A stretch of DNA of 64,000 nucleotides from Sulfitobacter delicatus. Its GTDB lineage: Bacteria > Pseudomonadota > Alphaproteobacteria > Rhodobacterales > Rhodobacteraceae. The notes under the pieces were generated by a model. That model worked only from the letters and a program-made list of their open reading frames with translations, did no database searches and was not told where the DNA came from. The stretch covers positions 140,263 through 204,262 of the forward strand of contig NZ_FNBP01000006.1 in assembly GCF_900102535.1 (NCBI RefSeq), written 5' to 3'. The position numbers were made by a program, and so were the translations under genes. Below, one piece after another: positions 48,665 to 58,265 of this stretch (the first letter of the stretch is position 1; each line of letters starts with the position of its first letter).

Positions 48665-49294
48665 TCATTACTATCGGCATTCTCGCCACTCGCAGGACTT
48701 ACTGGTTCCGCCAGTATGCGGGGGCTAGAGGTTGGAGGCTGGTCTTGGGATACGAAGATCGCAGACTTTGACAATGACGGCGCTCAGGACGTCTATATCG
48801 TCAATGGCACCTGGGTTCCGAACGAGGTGTCTCCCTCCAACCTGTTTTTTCACAATGATGGAGAAGGCAGCTTTTCTGAGGCGTCCGCCAGCTTCGGCTT
48901 GGAAGATTACCTGATGACGGCCGCTGCCACCGTGTTTGACATGGATGGCGACGGCGATCTTGATCTGCTGACCCACCCGGTCAATGGCCCACTGGTACTG
49001 TTCCGTAACGGCTCACAGACCGGCTATTCTATCCTCTTCGAGTTCGAGGATCATCTGGGCAACCGCGACGGAATTGGCGCGCGACTGGTGCTGACCGATG
49101 CAAACGGAGAAGTGCAGAGCCGGGAAATTCAGTTGGGCGGCGGCTTCATGTCCTTTGATGCACCTCAAGTGCATTTCGGGTTGGGCAACCAGACAAGTGC
49201 GACAAAGCTTCAGATTTTCTGGCCGGACGGAGGAGAGAGCGTCATCACCGGCCCCCTACCCGCCGGACAGCGCTACCGCGTTACCCGACGCTAA
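48665..49294 (+). pseudogene. C-terminal fragment of a CRTAC1-type FG-GAP / ASPIC-UnbV protein
   Basis: From an in-frame TAA at 48662-48664 the frame reads AGLTGSASMRGLEVGGWSWD and continues to 49294. It contains two calcium-binding FG-GAP-like loops (DFDNDGAQD, DMDGDGDLD) and a full ASPIC/UnbV domain near the end (FGLGNQTSATKLQIFWPDGG). Family proteins are normally several hundred residues with many more repeats, and here the N-terminal part is missing. ATG 48716 could give a 192-residue product, but no good ribosome site precedes it. The AT-rich stretch at 48580-48680 may mark the deletion join. It is probably a remnant. Confidence 0.7.
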
Positions 49295-49371
49295 TTTTGT
49301 CTCCGGCACCTTATTCCTCGGAGTCGTACTCATGGGCCGTTACCACCGAGAGATCCCGAGCAAGAAATAAC

Positions 49372-50379
49372 CTATCTGCCACTATCCCGGGCCCAAGCTT
49401 TCACCTCCGGATGGCTGACCCCCGTCCGCCGCAGCAACCCGTCGCGGAGCGCGCGGGCTAGTAGCATCAGGTAGCGCCCACGCTCGCCATCATAGTAGCG
49501 CACCTTCAGCAGCCATTTCAGCGTAATCAGCGGCAAGATCGGCCAGAACAGCCATCCTGCGGCAAGGCGGTAGACCATAACCAGATTGCGCGTGTGATAA
49601 TAAACCTTCCAAAGCGGGGCGATACGGGGGGAACCTTCGGCGATCGTGCTGAAGTCATGTTCAAAACGCAGCGTCGGATCAAAGCGGATTTCGCCGCCAG
49701 CTTGTCGTAATCCCAGAGTGTAGAGAACGTCGTCGCCGTAGATAAACAACCGCCCATCGGGAAATCCGACCCGCGCAATGGCCGCGCGGGAGATAAAAAG
49801 TCCGACGAAAGACGCGCCGTCGATTGATGCCGTTTCAGAGGCCGCATATTCAGCGGCACCAATATGGAACCCGTTACGCCCGCCGCCTGTCACGGTGCGG
49901 CGCAGAACGGCGAGGTTCCAGAATGGATTGACCGACGGGCGGTTCATGTCGCAGATACGACCGTCCGGGTGGTAAACCGCCGCCGCCCAAGCCTCTGCTT
50001 GGTCCCGTTCCTGGGCATGGAAAAGTTCGAGCGCTCCGCTTTCAGGTCGCGCATCGTCGTCCATGACCAGCAGCCAATCAGGTTCGAACTGCTCAACAGC
50101 CATGCGCATTCCTGCTTCGAACCCGCCTGCCCCACCAAGGTTCTCGTCGCATCGCAACACTTCAAGCCGCGGATCAGATTGCTCGCCGAGCCAGTGCCCA
50201 GTGCCATCAGTTGACGCGTTGTCGACAACGATCACAGCCTGCAAGTGTTCCGGCTGGCTTTCGAGCAAACGCGGCAAAGTCACCTGCAGTTGCGCTAGAC
50301 GGTTATATGTGACGACCACGGCAACCAAACGGCCCGCCCCATTTTGCTGCTCTGTCAAACCGTCAACCACTCGCGCCAT
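49372..50379 (-). CDS. GT2 family glycosyltransferase
   Basis: A 335-residue protein from ATG 50379; an upstream in-frame TTG at 50406 is a weaker choice. The GT-A core shows VAVVVTYNRLAQL, VVDNASTDGTGHWL, ENLGGAGGFEAGM and the metal-binding MDDDARPESGAL. The C-terminal half (LFIYGDDVLYTLGLRQAG, hydrophobic LFWPILPLITLKWL) resembles the galactofuranosyl/rhamnosyl transferase group. It is divergent from rfbCBDA, so transfer of rhamnose or another deoxy sugar to a surface glycan is plausible but unproven. Confidence 0.9.
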   Translation of the reverse strand: MARVVDGLTEQQNGAGRLVAVVVTYNRLAQLQVTLPRLLESQPEHLQAVIVVDNASTDGTGHWLGEQSDPRLEVLRCDENLGGAGGFEAGMRMAVEQFEPDWLLVMDDDARPESGALELFHAQERDQAEAWAAAVYHPDGRICDMNRPSVNPFWNLAVLRRTVTGGGRNGFHIGAAEYAASETASIDGASFVGLFISRAAIARVGFPDGRLFIYGDDVLYTLGLRQAGGEIRFDPTLRFEHDFSTIAEGSPRIAPLWKVYYHTRNLVMVYRLAAGWLFWPILPLITLKWLLKVRYYDGERGRYLMLLARALRDGLLRRTGVSHPEVKAWARDSGR

Positions 50380-50510
50380 CTCAATACGTTGCCCTTGGGG
50401 GCGCAAAGGTCACAACAGGGCGCTCTTGTCAAACCAAGCAGGCAATCTTGGGTGACGCAGGGCACTCCGTTGTGGCAGAAGGGGCCAACTGCAACATTTA
50501 AGGCGCATTT

Positions 50511-51080
50511 ATGCAGATCGAAGAAACGGCTCTACCCGGTGTGCTCATTCTCACCCCGGCGCGCCACGGTGATGCGCGCGGCTTTTTTAGCGAAAGCTGG
50601 AATGCGCAGCGCATGGCGTACGCGGGGCTGAACTATAATTTCGTGCAGGACAACCACTCCCTTTCCGAAGTCGCAGGCACTTTGCGCGGGCTGCATTTCC
50701 AGACCCCGCCCCATGCCCAAGCCAAACTGGTGCGCTGCGGCCGCGGTGCTCTTTTCGATGTCGCGGTGGATATTCGTCATGGCTCCCCCACGTTTGGGCA
50801 ATGGGTGGGCGTAGACCTGACCTTTGACAACGGCCGTCAGCTTTTGATCCCTGAAGGGTTCCTCCACGGGTTTGTCACACGTGCGCCGATGACCGAAATC
50901 GTCTACAAATGCAGCGACACATACGCTCCGGACTGTGATGCAGCCGTGCGGTGGGACGACGCGGACATCGGCATCGACTGGGGGCTCGAAGGTCGCGAGC
51001 CTATCCTGTCAGAGAAGGACGCCAAGGCCCCACGGCTCGCGGAAATTCAGCCGCATTTCAGCTGGGAAGGTCCGGCATGA
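50511..51080 (+). CDS. rfbC: dTDP-4-dehydrorhamnose 3,5-epimerase
   Basis: A 189-residue cupin of standard length. It shows [24 protein letters not shown] N-terminal blocks ([15 protein letters not shown]), the catalytic-His segment [19 protein letters not shown], and [15 protein letters not shown]. Also present are [11 protein letters not shown] and a C-terminal [19 protein letters not shown]. It performs the double epimerization at C3 and C5 in dTDP-L-rhamnose synthesis. It is first of four genes in the order rfbC-B-D-A, each overlapping the next by 4 bp. Confidence 0.96.
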   Translation: MQIEETALPGVLILTPARHGDARGFFSESWNAQRMAYAGLNYNFVQDNHSLSEVAGTLRGLHFQTPPHAQAKLVRCGRGALFDVAVDIRHGSPTFGQWVGVDLTFDNGRQLLIPEGFLHGFVTRAPMTEIVYKCSDTYAPDCDAAVRWDDADIGIDWGLEGREPILSEKDAKAPRLAEIQPHFSWEGPA

Positions 51081-52114
51081 AGATCCTCGTGACCGGTGGC
51101 GCAGGATTTATCGGGTCTGCTGTCGTGCGCCGCGCCATGGCGCAGGGACATTCGGTGGTGAACCTCGATGCGCTAACCTATGCCGCCTGCCTCGACAATG
51201 TCGCAGACGTCACAGACCTGCCCGGCTATGTGTTTGAGCATGCAGATATTCGCGATGCCACGGCGCTGCATAGGATTTTCACCGAACACGCCCCTGACGC
51301 AGTGTTGCACCTAGCTGCAGAAAGCCACGTCGACCGTTCGATCGATGGCCCGGGCGCGTTTATCGAGACCAACGTCACTGGCACCTATACGCTGCTTCAG
51401 GCAGCGCGGGACTATTGGGAAAGCCGGGGGCGGTTTGCCGGCTTTCGGTTCCACCATGTTTCCACCGATGAGGTTTTCGGATCGCTCGGACCGACAGGGC
51501 TTTTCACCGAAGAAACCCCATACGCGCCGAACAGCCCTTACTCAGCCTCGAAAGCCGCCTCCGACCATTTGGTTCGCGCATGGGGTGAGACCTACGGCCT
51601 GCCGGTGGTAATGACGAATTGCTCAAATAACTACGGCCCCTATCACTTCCCGGAAAAACTTATTCCTGTGGTGATCCTGAACGCCTTGGCGGGCAAGCCT
51701 ATCCCGGTCTATGGCGCTGGCGAGAATGTGCGTGACTGGCTCTATGTAGAAGACCATGCTAAGGCGCTTTTGACCGTGCTGCAAAAAGGAGCGCTTGGTC
51801 GTTGCTATAACGTCGGCGGCAATGCCGAGGCGCGCAACATTGATTTGGTCCGAACGATCTGCGGGCTATTGGATGAATTGCGCCCGACAGAGCGCCCCTA
51901 TGCCGAACTTATCACCTTCGTCGAAGACCGCCCCGGACATGATGCGCGTTATGCCATTGATGCCAGCCGTATTCGCGATGAACTCGGTTGGGAACCATCG
52001 GTTACATTGGACGAGGGGTTGCGACGGACAGTGGTGTGGTATCTCGACAATCCGAAGTGGTGGCAAGCATTGCAGGCCCGCGACGGTGTGGGCCAAAGGC
52101 TTGGTCGCGCATGA
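51077..52114 (+). CDS. rfbB: dTDP-glucose 4,6-dehydratase
   Basis: A 345-residue extended SDR from ATG 51077 (ATGA overlap with rfbC). The NAD loop is [43 protein letters not shown] with the catalytic Asp-Glu pair, [16 protein letters not shown] with the Tyr/Lys pair, and [16 protein letters not shown] are hallmark blocks. It converts dTDP-glucose to dTDP-4-keto-6-deoxyglucose, the second step of dTDP-L-rhamnose synthesis. Confidence 0.97.
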   Translation: MKILVTGGAGFIGSAVVRRAMAQGHSVVNLDALTYAACLDNVADVTDLPGYVFEHADIRDATALHRIFTEHAPDAVLHLAAESHVDRSIDGPGAFIETNVTGTYTLLQAARDYWESRGRFAGFRFHHVSTDEVFGSLGPTGLFTEETPYAPNSPYSASKAASDHLVRAWGETYGLPVVMTNCSNNYGPYHFPEKLIPVVILNALAGKPIPVYGAGENVRDWLYVEDHAKALLTVLQKGALGRCYNVGGNAEARNIDLVRTICGLLDELRPTERPYAELITFVEDRPGHDARYAIDASRIRDELGWEPSVTLDEGLRRTVVWYLDNPKWWQALQARDGVGQRLGRA

Positions 52115-52953
52115 GCATGTTGGTTTTTGGCCGCAGCGGGCAAGTGGGCAGCGCATTGGCAAAGCTCGCGCAGGGCGCCCGATTTTTAGGTCGAGATGCT
52201 GCCGATTTAGCAAACCCTTCGGCCTGCGCAGCAGCCATTCTTGAGGCGCGGCCCTCCGTTGTGATCAATGCCGCCGCCTACACCGCCGTAGACCGCGCCG
52301 AAGAAGATGAGGCCCTCGCACAGACCATCAACGGCGAGGCCCCAGGCGAAATGGCGCGCGCTTGTGCAGAACTGGACATTCCTTTCCTTCATATTTCGAC
52401 CGATTACGTCTTTGACGGCAGCGGTGACCGCCCTTGGTCTGCGACAGACCCAACTGCGCCGGTGAACGCTTATGGCCGCAGCAAGGCCGCCGGGGAAGCC
52501 GCCGTGCGCGCCGCAGGGGGACGCCATGCCATCCTGCGGACCTCTTGGGTTTTCTCAGCAACGGGCAGCAATTTTGTCACAACGATGCTGCGCCTCAGCG
52601 AAAGCCGTGACGCCCTGAATATAGTCGAGGATCAGATCGGAGGCCCGACCCCGGCGCTTGCGATTGCCGAAGCCTTGCTAGAGATGGCCGGCAGTATGGT
52701 TCGGGGCCGAGGGGGGGGAACTTACCACTTCGCAGGCGCGCCTGCGACAAGCTGGAAAGGTTTCGCAGAGGCGATTTTTGTCGCCGCTGATCGACAGGTT
52801 TCGGTGACTGGCATCCCGACCAAAGACTATCCGACGCCCGCGAAAAGGCCTCTGAACTCTCGCCTCGATTGCAGCGCATTAGAGACTGATTTTGGCATCC
52901 GCCCCCCGGATTGGCGCGCCGCGCTGGACGACGTTGTAAAGGAGCTGACATGA
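52111..52953 (+). CDS. rfbD: dTDP-4-dehydrorhamnose reductase
   Basis: A 280-residue SDR-type reductase from ATG 52111 (ATGA overlap). It shows [34 protein letters not shown], the signature [15 protein letters not shown], and [14 protein letters not shown] with the Tyr/Lys pair. [15 protein letters not shown] follows. It reduces the 4-keto group of dTDP-4-keto-L-rhamnose to give dTDP-L-rhamnose. Confidence 0.96.
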   Translation: MSMLVFGRSGQVGSALAKLAQGARFLGRDAADLANPSACAAAILEARPSVVINAAAYTAVDRAEEDEALAQTINGEAPGEMARACAELDIPFLHISTDYVFDGSGDRPWSATDPTAPVNAYGRSKAAGEAAVRAAGGRHAILRTSWVFSATGSNFVTTMLRLSESRDALNIVEDQIGGPTPALAIAEALLEMAGSMVRGRGGGTYHFAGAPATSWKGFAEAIFVAADRQVSVTGIPTKDYPTPAKRPLNSRLDCSALETDFGIRPPDWRAALDDVVKELT

Positions 52954-53822
52954 CCACACGCAAGGGCATCCTGCTGGCTGGCGGATCGGGCACAAGGCTC
53001 TATCCCATCACCATGGGCATCTCTAAACAGCTCCTGCCAATCTACGATAAGCCAATGATCTACTACCCGCTGTCGGTTCTGATGTTGGCAGGTATCCGCG
53101 AGATCGCGGTGATCACCACGCCGCAGGACGCGGAGCAGTTCAAACGCAGTTTGGGTGATGGGGCGCAATGGGGGCTCAGCCTGACCTATATCGAACAGCC
53201 CAGCCCGGATGGTTTGGCGCAGGCCTATCTGTTGGCAGAAGATTTCCTCGACGGTGCGCCATCGGCGATGGTGCTCGGTGACAATATCTTTTTTGGTCAT
53301 GGCCTGCCCGAAGCCCTTGCCGCCGCCGACGTCCAGCAAGATGGCGGCACAGTCTTCGGCTACCGTGTGGCAGACCCGGAACGCTACGGTGTCGTCGATT
53401 TTGACGGCGACGGCAAAGTCCGTTCCATCGTCGAAAAACCCCCGGTGCCGCCTTCGAACTATGCGGTGACCGGCCTTTATTTCTTGGACGGCAGCGCCCC
53501 AAGCCGGGCCCGCGCCGTCACCCCCTCAGATCGTGGGGAGCTGGAAATCACCTCGCTGCTGGAAATGTATTTGGCGGATGAGGCGCTGTCGGTTCAGCAG
53601 ATGGGGCGGGGCTTTGCCTGGCTCGACACGGGCACCCACGGCAGTCTTCTTGATGCCGGAAATTTTGTGCGCACCCTATCTGAACGCCAAGGGCTGCAGG
53701 TCGGTAGCCCCGAGGAAATCGCCTTTGGCAAAGGGTGGATCAGCGCAGATGAATTGCGCGGGCGGGCCGAAGGGTTTGCGAAGAACAGTTACGGCAGCTA
53801 TCTGCTCGGCCTTCTGAAATAG
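52950..53822 (+). CDS. rfbA: Glucose-1-phosphate thymidylyltransferase
   Basis: A 290-residue nucleotidyltransferase from ATG 52950 (ATGA overlap). It contains GILLAGGSGTRLYPITMGIS, KPMIYYPLSVLMLAGIR, DGLAQAYLLAEDFL, VLGDNIFFGHG and FAWLDTGTHGSLLDAGNFV, all typical of RfbA/RmlA. It makes dTDP-glucose from dTTP and glucose-1-phosphate and is normally feedback-inhibited by dTDP-L-rhamnose. It ends the rfb operon; no strong terminator follows. Confidence 0.97.
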   Translation: MTTRKGILLAGGSGTRLYPITMGISKQLLPIYDKPMIYYPLSVLMLAGIREIAVITTPQDAEQFKRSLGDGAQWGLSLTYIEQPSPDGLAQAYLLAEDFLDGAPSAMVLGDNIFFGHGLPEALAAADVQQDGGTVFGYRVADPERYGVVDFDGDGKVRSIVEKPPVPPSNYAVTGLYFLDGSAPSRARAVTPSDRGELEITSLLEMYLADEALSVQQMGRGFAWLDTGTHGSLLDAGNFVRTLSERQGLQVGSPEEIAFGKGWISADELRGRAEGFAKNSYGSYLLGLLK

Positions 53823-53969
53823 ACTCCGCTGGTGGGCTGGTTGCCTCCGGTCCCGCACCACCTTATCAGCTTGCCCCCTCCTCTTCCCGTCCTACGTGCT
53901 GCGACAACGGCAGGTGCGCAGGGCGACGACCCCCACCTTGCCTGCATCGCATTGGCCGGAGGGATTCCC

Positions 53970-54476
53970 GTGGAAACACAACTAACCATCAATGGCACGC
54001 AACATAAACTAGACCTCGATCCGCGAACCACGCTTCTGGATGCCCTGCGTCACCATCTTGGCCTCACCGGCAGCAAAAAGGGATGTGACCACGGGCAGTG
54101 CGGGGCCTGCACTGTCATGGTGAACGGACGGCGCATCAATTCTTGCCTCACTCTCGCCTGCATGCACGACGGCGATGAGGTGACAACGATTGAAGGGATC
54201 GGCCAGCCCGACAACCTCAGCCCGCTGCAACAGGCCTTTGTCAGCGAAGATGGCTTTCAATGCGGTTACTGCACCCCAGGCCAAATCTGTTCGGCGACCG
54301 CCATGCTGGAAGAGATCGCCAACGGCTGGCCAAGCCATGTGACCGGTGAACTGGACGCTTCAGCAGAACTGACAACCGAGGAAATCTCTGAGCGGATGAG
54401 CGGCAACCTTTGCCGTTGTTCGGCCTATCCCAACATCGTCGAGGCCATCCGCAAAGCAGCGGGAGGTGGCGCATGA
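53970..54476 (+). CDS. Molybdenum hydroxylase small subunit, [2Fe-2S] (PaoA/CoxS-like)
   Basis: A 168-residue protein starting at GTG 53970 with GGAGGG 6 nt upstream. The plant-type ferredoxin cysteines are at residues 39, 44, 47 and 59 ([18 protein letters not shown]). The second cluster uses C98, C101, C148 and C150 ([26 protein letters not shown]). E. coli PaoA has a Tat signal for periplasmic export; none is visible here even in the extended frame, so the complex is probably cytoplasmic. The next two genes encode the flavin and molybdenum subunits with 4-bp overlaps. Confidence 0.94.
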   Translation: METQLTINGTQHKLDLDPRTTLLDALRHHLGLTGSKKGCDHGQCGACTVMVNGRRINSCLTLACMHDGDEVTTIEGIGQPDNLSPLQQAFVSEDGFQCGYCTPGQICSATAMLEEIANGWPSHVTGELDASAELTTEEISERMSGNLCRCSAYPNIVEAIRKAAGGGA

Positions 54477-55459
54477 GACCGTTTGACTACGCCCGCGCCG
54501 CCACTTCCGAAGACGCCGCCCGGCAAGCCGCCGAAGGGGCAACATTCATCGCCGGCGGCACCAATCTACTCGATCTTATGAAGCTCGAAGTTATGGCGCC
54601 GTCAGCATTGGTCGACATCAACCGGCTAGACCTTAACCAGATTGAAGAGGCGGACGACGGCGGCCTGCGCATCGGCGCCTTGGTGACCAACAGCGATCTG
54701 GCGAATGACACGCGGGTGCGCAAGCACTGGCCCGTCCTTAGCCGCGCACTCTTGGCAGGGGCCAGCGGGCAGTTGCGCAACAAAGCCACAACGGGCGGCA
54801 ACTTGCTGCAACGGACCCGCTGCCTTTATTTCTATGACCGCGCCACGGCCTGCAACAAACGCGATCCGGGCAGCGGCTGTGCGGCGCGTGACGGGTTCAA
54901 TCGCATTCTGGCGGTGCTTGGCACCTCTGAGCATTGCATCGCCACCCACCCCAGTGACATGGCGGTGGCCATGCGCGCGCTCGGTGCTGAGGTTGAAACG
55001 CTGAAACAGGACGGGTCGACCCGGCGCATCCCGCTCGGAGACCTCTACCTCCTGCCCGGCGACCGACCTGATCGCGAAACGGTGTTAGAACAGGGCGAAC
55101 TGATCGCCGCAGTCACCCTGCCCGCGCCGGTCGAAGGCCGCCAGATCTACCGCAAAGTCCGGGATCGCGCCTCCTATGCCTTTGCGCTGGTTTCCGTCGC
55201 CGGGATCGTTGCCGTCAGTGAGGGCCGCATCACCCGCGCTAATCTCGCTTTCGGCGGGCTCGCACCAAAACCGTGGCGCAACGCTGAGGTAGAGGATTTG
55301 CTCACGGGCGAAGCGTCCTCTGACGCGCTTTTTGGCAAAGCCGCTGATCTCCTCCTCGCCGAGGCCCAAGGCTTTGGCGCCAATGATTTCAAAATTCCCC
55401 TCGCCCGGCGCACCCTCGTTTCGGTGCTCAGGGAACTGTCGCAGGAGGCAAGCGCATGA
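54473..55459 (+). CDS. Molybdenum hydroxylase FAD subunit with extra [4Fe-4S] motif (PaoB-like)
   Basis: A 328-residue FAD subunit from ATG 54473. The FAD-binding segments [16 protein letters not shown] and [13 protein letters not shown] are present. Four cysteines (residues 117, 127, 136 and 155) lie in [27 protein letters not shown] and [12 protein letters not shown]. This is the insertion that binds an additional [4Fe-4S] cluster in E. coli PaoB and is lacking in ordinary CoxM subunits. The C-terminal CO-dehydrogenase flavoprotein domain follows. The enzyme therefore belongs to the PaoABC-type aldehyde oxidoreductases. Confidence 0.93.
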   Translation: MRPFDYARAATSEDAARQAAEGATFIAGGTNLLDLMKLEVMAPSALVDINRLDLNQIEEADDGGLRIGALVTNSDLANDTRVRKHWPVLSRALLAGASGQLRNKATTGGNLLQRTRCLYFYDRATACNKRDPGSGCAARDGFNRILAVLGTSEHCIATHPSDMAVAMRALGAEVETLKQDGSTRRIPLGDLYLLPGDRPDRETVLEQGELIAAVTLPAPVEGRQIYRKVRDRASYAFALVSVAGIVAVSEGRITRANLAFGGLAPKPWRNAEVEDLLTGEASSDALFGKAADLLLAEAQGFGANDFKIPLARRTLVSVLRELSQEASA

Positions 55460-57645
55460 CCGAACATTTCAAAATGGACGCGCCCGCAACGGACCGGCGG
55501 CTCGATGACATGGCTCAAGGTTTGGTTGGGGCGCCACTCGACCGACCTGAAGGGCCGCTCAAGGTCTCTGGCACGGCAACCTACGCAGACGAATGGCAAG
55601 TCGATGGGTTGGCCCATGGCGTCTTGGTCCGCGCACCGGGCAATAGTGGTCGTGTCGTGCTCGCGAACCGCAACGCGGTGGCGAGGATGGATGGTGTTCT
55701 GGCCGTGATCGATGACGACCGTCTGTTGCGAAACCCGGCGCAGGGCACGGCAAACGAGGCACCAATCCAAGGACCGCATCACGCCGCCTATATGGGCCAG
55801 TTGATCGCTGTTGTCGTCGCTGAAAGTTTTGAACAAGCCCGCCATGCGGCGCAGAGCTTGGAAGTCACCTTGGAGGGTGGCACGCTGATGCCGGTTGATC
55901 CGACAACAGCGGCGGTCGAGCCCCAGGAAAGCAAGAATCTTGATCAAGGCGATCTTGATGCCGCTATGGAAACGGCTGCGCATAGTGTGGACGCGATCTA
56001 CACCACACCGTCCCATTCCAGCACACCGATGGAGCCTCATGCCTCTATCGCTACATGGGAAGGTGACGACCTGACCCTGCGTGGCAGCTACCAAATGCTA
56101 AAATACAACCGTAACGAATTGGCGGACGCTCTCGGCATCCACCCTGATCGGGTGCGCATTTTATCGCCCTATGTCGGCGGGGGTTTTGGGTCCAAACTTG
56201 GCCTCGCGCCCGAGGCCGTTGCCGCCTCAATCGCAGCCAAGCAGGTTGGTCGGCCGGTCTCGGTAGCCCTCCAGCGACCACAGGTGTTTGAAGCTACGAT
56301 GCGCCGCTCGGAGACCTCGCAGCGGGTTCGACTGGCGGCTGACGCCGAGGGGCGGCTGACCGGGCTAGGCCATGACGCGCTCGTGTCTAACCTGCCGGGC
56401 GAAACTTTCGCCGAGCCGATCTTGCAGGCGTCTCACTTCCTTTACGCCGGCGCCAACCGGCGGATGTCGATGGATTTGGCGCGGGTGCACCGCCTTTGTG
56501 CCGGTTCTGTACGCGCGCCGGGAGAGGCGGTGGGCGTTACTGCCTTGGAAAACGCCATGGACGAACTGGCCCATGAGATCGGCATAGACCCGGTTGAACT
56601 GCGCCGCCGCAACATCCCCGAGAAAGACCCCGAGAGCGGAAAAGACTATTCGTCCCGTCGGTTCCGCGAGGCATTGGACAGCGGCGCAGAAGCGTTCGGC
56701 TGGGCAGACCGGCCGGGCGTCAAAGAGCGGCGCGAGGGCGAATGGCTGATCGGCTACGGCATGGCCTCGGCGGCGCGGGTGAATGTGCTGATGGAATCTC
56801 AAGCGCGCGTCACGCTCCTACCCGACGGTCGTGCTCGCGTGGAGACCGACATGACCGATATCGGCACCGGCACCTATGCGATCCTTGGTCAAATCGCAGG
56901 CGAAATGCTGGGCCTGCCGCGCGATGCGGTCGATGTTGTCTTGGGCGACACCGCCCTGCCCCCGGCCTCTGGTTCCGGCGGCTCTTGGGGCGCGTCTTCT
57001 AGCGGGACATCAGTTTACGTCGCCTGTCAGGCGATCCGCCGACAATTGGCCGAGCGGTTAGGGGGCGAAGAAGCAGATCTGACGCTCAAAGACGGAAGCG
57101 CAACCTTCGACAATCAGACGCGCCCTTTGGCCGAGATTCTTGACGGCGATGAGATCGTCAAACTGGCCCATCTACAACCGGGCGACACCTCCGACGCGGT
57201 GCGACAAGCCACTTTTGGCGCTTATTTCGCCGAAGTTGCGGTTCATGCGGCGTCTGGTGAAACACGGGTCCGGCGGATGCACGGCAGCTTTGCCGCGGGT
57301 CGTATCCTGAACGCCAAGACAGCGCGGTCGCAATGCCTCGGCGGGATGACTTTTGGCATTGGCATGGCTTTGACCGAAGAGCTGGCCTTTGATCCGCGCG
57401 ACGGGCATGTGGCGAACCACAACCTCGCCGAGTACCATATCGCGGTGAATGCTGACGTGCCGCAGCTGACGGTGGAACTGCTGGAGGAACGCGACGATTG
57501 GGCCAACCCGATGCAGGCCAAAGGCATTGGCGAGTTGGGCATCTGCGGTGCGGCGGCAGCAATCACCAATGCCATATTTAACGCGACAGGCGTGCGGGTG
57601 CGCGACTATCCGGCGACCTTGGATAAGGTCATCGCCGGAATGTAA
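55456..57645 (+). CDS. Molybdenum hydroxylase large subunit, molybdopterin-binding (PaoC/XdhB-type aldehyde oxidoreductase)
   Basis: A 729-residue catalytic subunit from ATG 55456. It contains [24 protein letters not shown] opening blocks, [54 protein letters not shown] and the catalytic Glu693 in [15 protein letters not shown], the same place as Glu692 of PaoC. The active site hydroxylates aldehydes or heterocycles; aldehyde oxidation is favoured by the PaoB-type partner. No XdhC/PaoD-type cofactor-maturation gene lies next to it in this window. Confidence 0.93.
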   Translation: MTEHFKMDAPATDRRLDDMAQGLVGAPLDRPEGPLKVSGTATYADEWQVDGLAHGVLVRAPGNSGRVVLANRNAVARMDGVLAVIDDDRLLRNPAQGTANEAPIQGPHHAAYMGQLIAVVVAESFEQARHAAQSLEVTLEGGTLMPVDPTTAAVEPQESKNLDQGDLDAAMETAAHSVDAIYTTPSHSSTPMEPHASIATWEGDDLTLRGSYQMLKYNRNELADALGIHPDRVRILSPYVGGGFGSKLGLAPEAVAASIAAKQVGRPVSVALQRPQVFEATMRRSETSQRVRLAADAEGRLTGLGHDALVSNLPGETFAEPILQASHFLYAGANRRMSMDLARVHRLCAGSVRAPGEAVGVTALENAMDELAHEIGIDPVELRRRNIPEKDPESGKDYSSRRFREALDSGAEAFGWADRPGVKERREGEWLIGYGMASAARVNVLMESQARVTLLPDGRARVETDMTDIGTGTYAILGQIAGEMLGLPRDAVDVVLGDTALPPASGSGGSWGASSSGTSVYVACQAIRRQLAERLGGEEADLTLKDGSATFDNQTRPLAEILDGDEIVKLAHLQPGDTSDAVRQATFGAYFAEVAVHAASGETRVRRMHGSFAAGRILNAKTARSQCLGGMTFGIGMALTEELAFDPRDGHVANHNLAEYHIAVNADVPQLTVELLEERDDWANPMQAKGIGELGICGAAAAITNAIFNATGVRVRDYPATLDKVIAGM

Positions 57646-57672
57646 GGAGGCGTGCCTACGGGAGATCGCCGC

Positions 57673-57981
57673 CTAAGTCTCGGCGATGAAGTCGGTCAAG
57701 TTCCGTGCAGCATGCAGGATGCGGATGATTTCCAGTCCCGATGCTGCCTCGCGGTAGATCACCAGATGCGCCCGCGTCGCATGTATTCGGACCGGGGGAT
57801 CAAAGACGTCTCGCAGCCGCGCCATTTCGGGGAAAGTGGCAAGCAGGTCGAAGACGGCGAACAGCCCGTCGGCATATCGGTCTGCCTGATCCGCGCCCCA
57901 AGTGGTCGCTCCGTAGCGCCAAATATCAGCAAGGTCAGACTGGGCAGCGGGGCGAAGTTGCCAACCGGCTTCAGCCACCAT
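57673..57981 (-). CDS. parE: ParE/RelE family toxin
   Basis: A 102-residue protein. ATG 57981 lies inside the end of the antitoxin gene, an 11-bp overlap that implies translational coupling. It shows the ParE fold pattern: SDLADIWRYGATTWGADQA, then LLATFPEMARLRD, RIHATRAHLVIYREA and IIRILHAARNLTDFI. ParE toxins inhibit DNA gyrase; some relatives cleave mRNA. It converges with the molybdenum hydroxylase operon. Confidence 0.92.
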   Translation of the reverse strand: MVAEAGWQLRPAAQSDLADIWRYGATTWGADQADRYADGLFAVFDLLATFPEMARLRDVFDPPVRIHATRAHLVIYREAASGLEIIRILHAARNLTDFIAET

Positions 57982-58213
57982 GTCCCGCGCGCATCTGAGC
58001 CTTGAATGCAGCAGGATCGACGGGCGTGGCCTCACCGCTTTCCAGACTCACATCTACAGCGGCCTGTATCTCGGCAATCGCTTCCTGCCGCGCGCGATCA
58101 CGCCGGATCAGGTCTCGCATATAGTCGCTGGTATTCGCATAGCGGCCGGTGCGGGATTGCTGCTCAACCCAGTTTTTCATCGGGTCCGGGAGGGAAATGT
58201 TCATGGTGCCCAT
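57971..58213 (-). CDS. parD: ParD-like type II antitoxin (ribbon-helix-helix)
   Basis: An 80-residue protein from ATG 58213, with AAGGAG just upstream; ATG 58204 is an alternative. The ribbon-helix-helix DNA-binding part is TMNISLPDPMKNWVEQQSR, followed by TSDYMRDLIRRD. The C-terminal half (ESGEATPVDPAAFKAQMRAG) wraps the toxin. The antitoxin neutralizes the downstream ParE and represses the operon through the palindrome at 58238-58258. Confidence 0.92.
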   Translation of the reverse strand: MGTMNISLPDPMKNWVEQQSRTGRYANTSDYMRDLIRRDRARQEAIAEIQAAVDVSLESGEATPVDPAAFKAQMRAGHGG

Positions 58214-58237
58214 GGGGTTCTCCTTATCCCTCATAAT

Positions 58238-58258
58238 CTATGGCAAACTTTGCCATAG
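58238..58258. promoter_or_regulatory. Perfect 21-bp palindrome, ParD operator
   Basis: CTATGGCAAA (58238-58247), a single C, then TTTGCCATAG (58249-58258) form a perfect palindrome 25 bp upstream of the antitoxin start. It lies between the antitoxin gene and the end of the dehydratase gene on the same strand. Its place and symmetry are those of a ribbon-helix-helix antitoxin operator. Confidence 0.85.
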
Positions 58259-58265
58259 GGCAAGC

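Noticed and set aside
47464..49294. Prophage or gene-transfer-agent region
   Set aside because: Only one tail-fibre-like gene is present, with no capsid, terminase, portal or integrase nearby.
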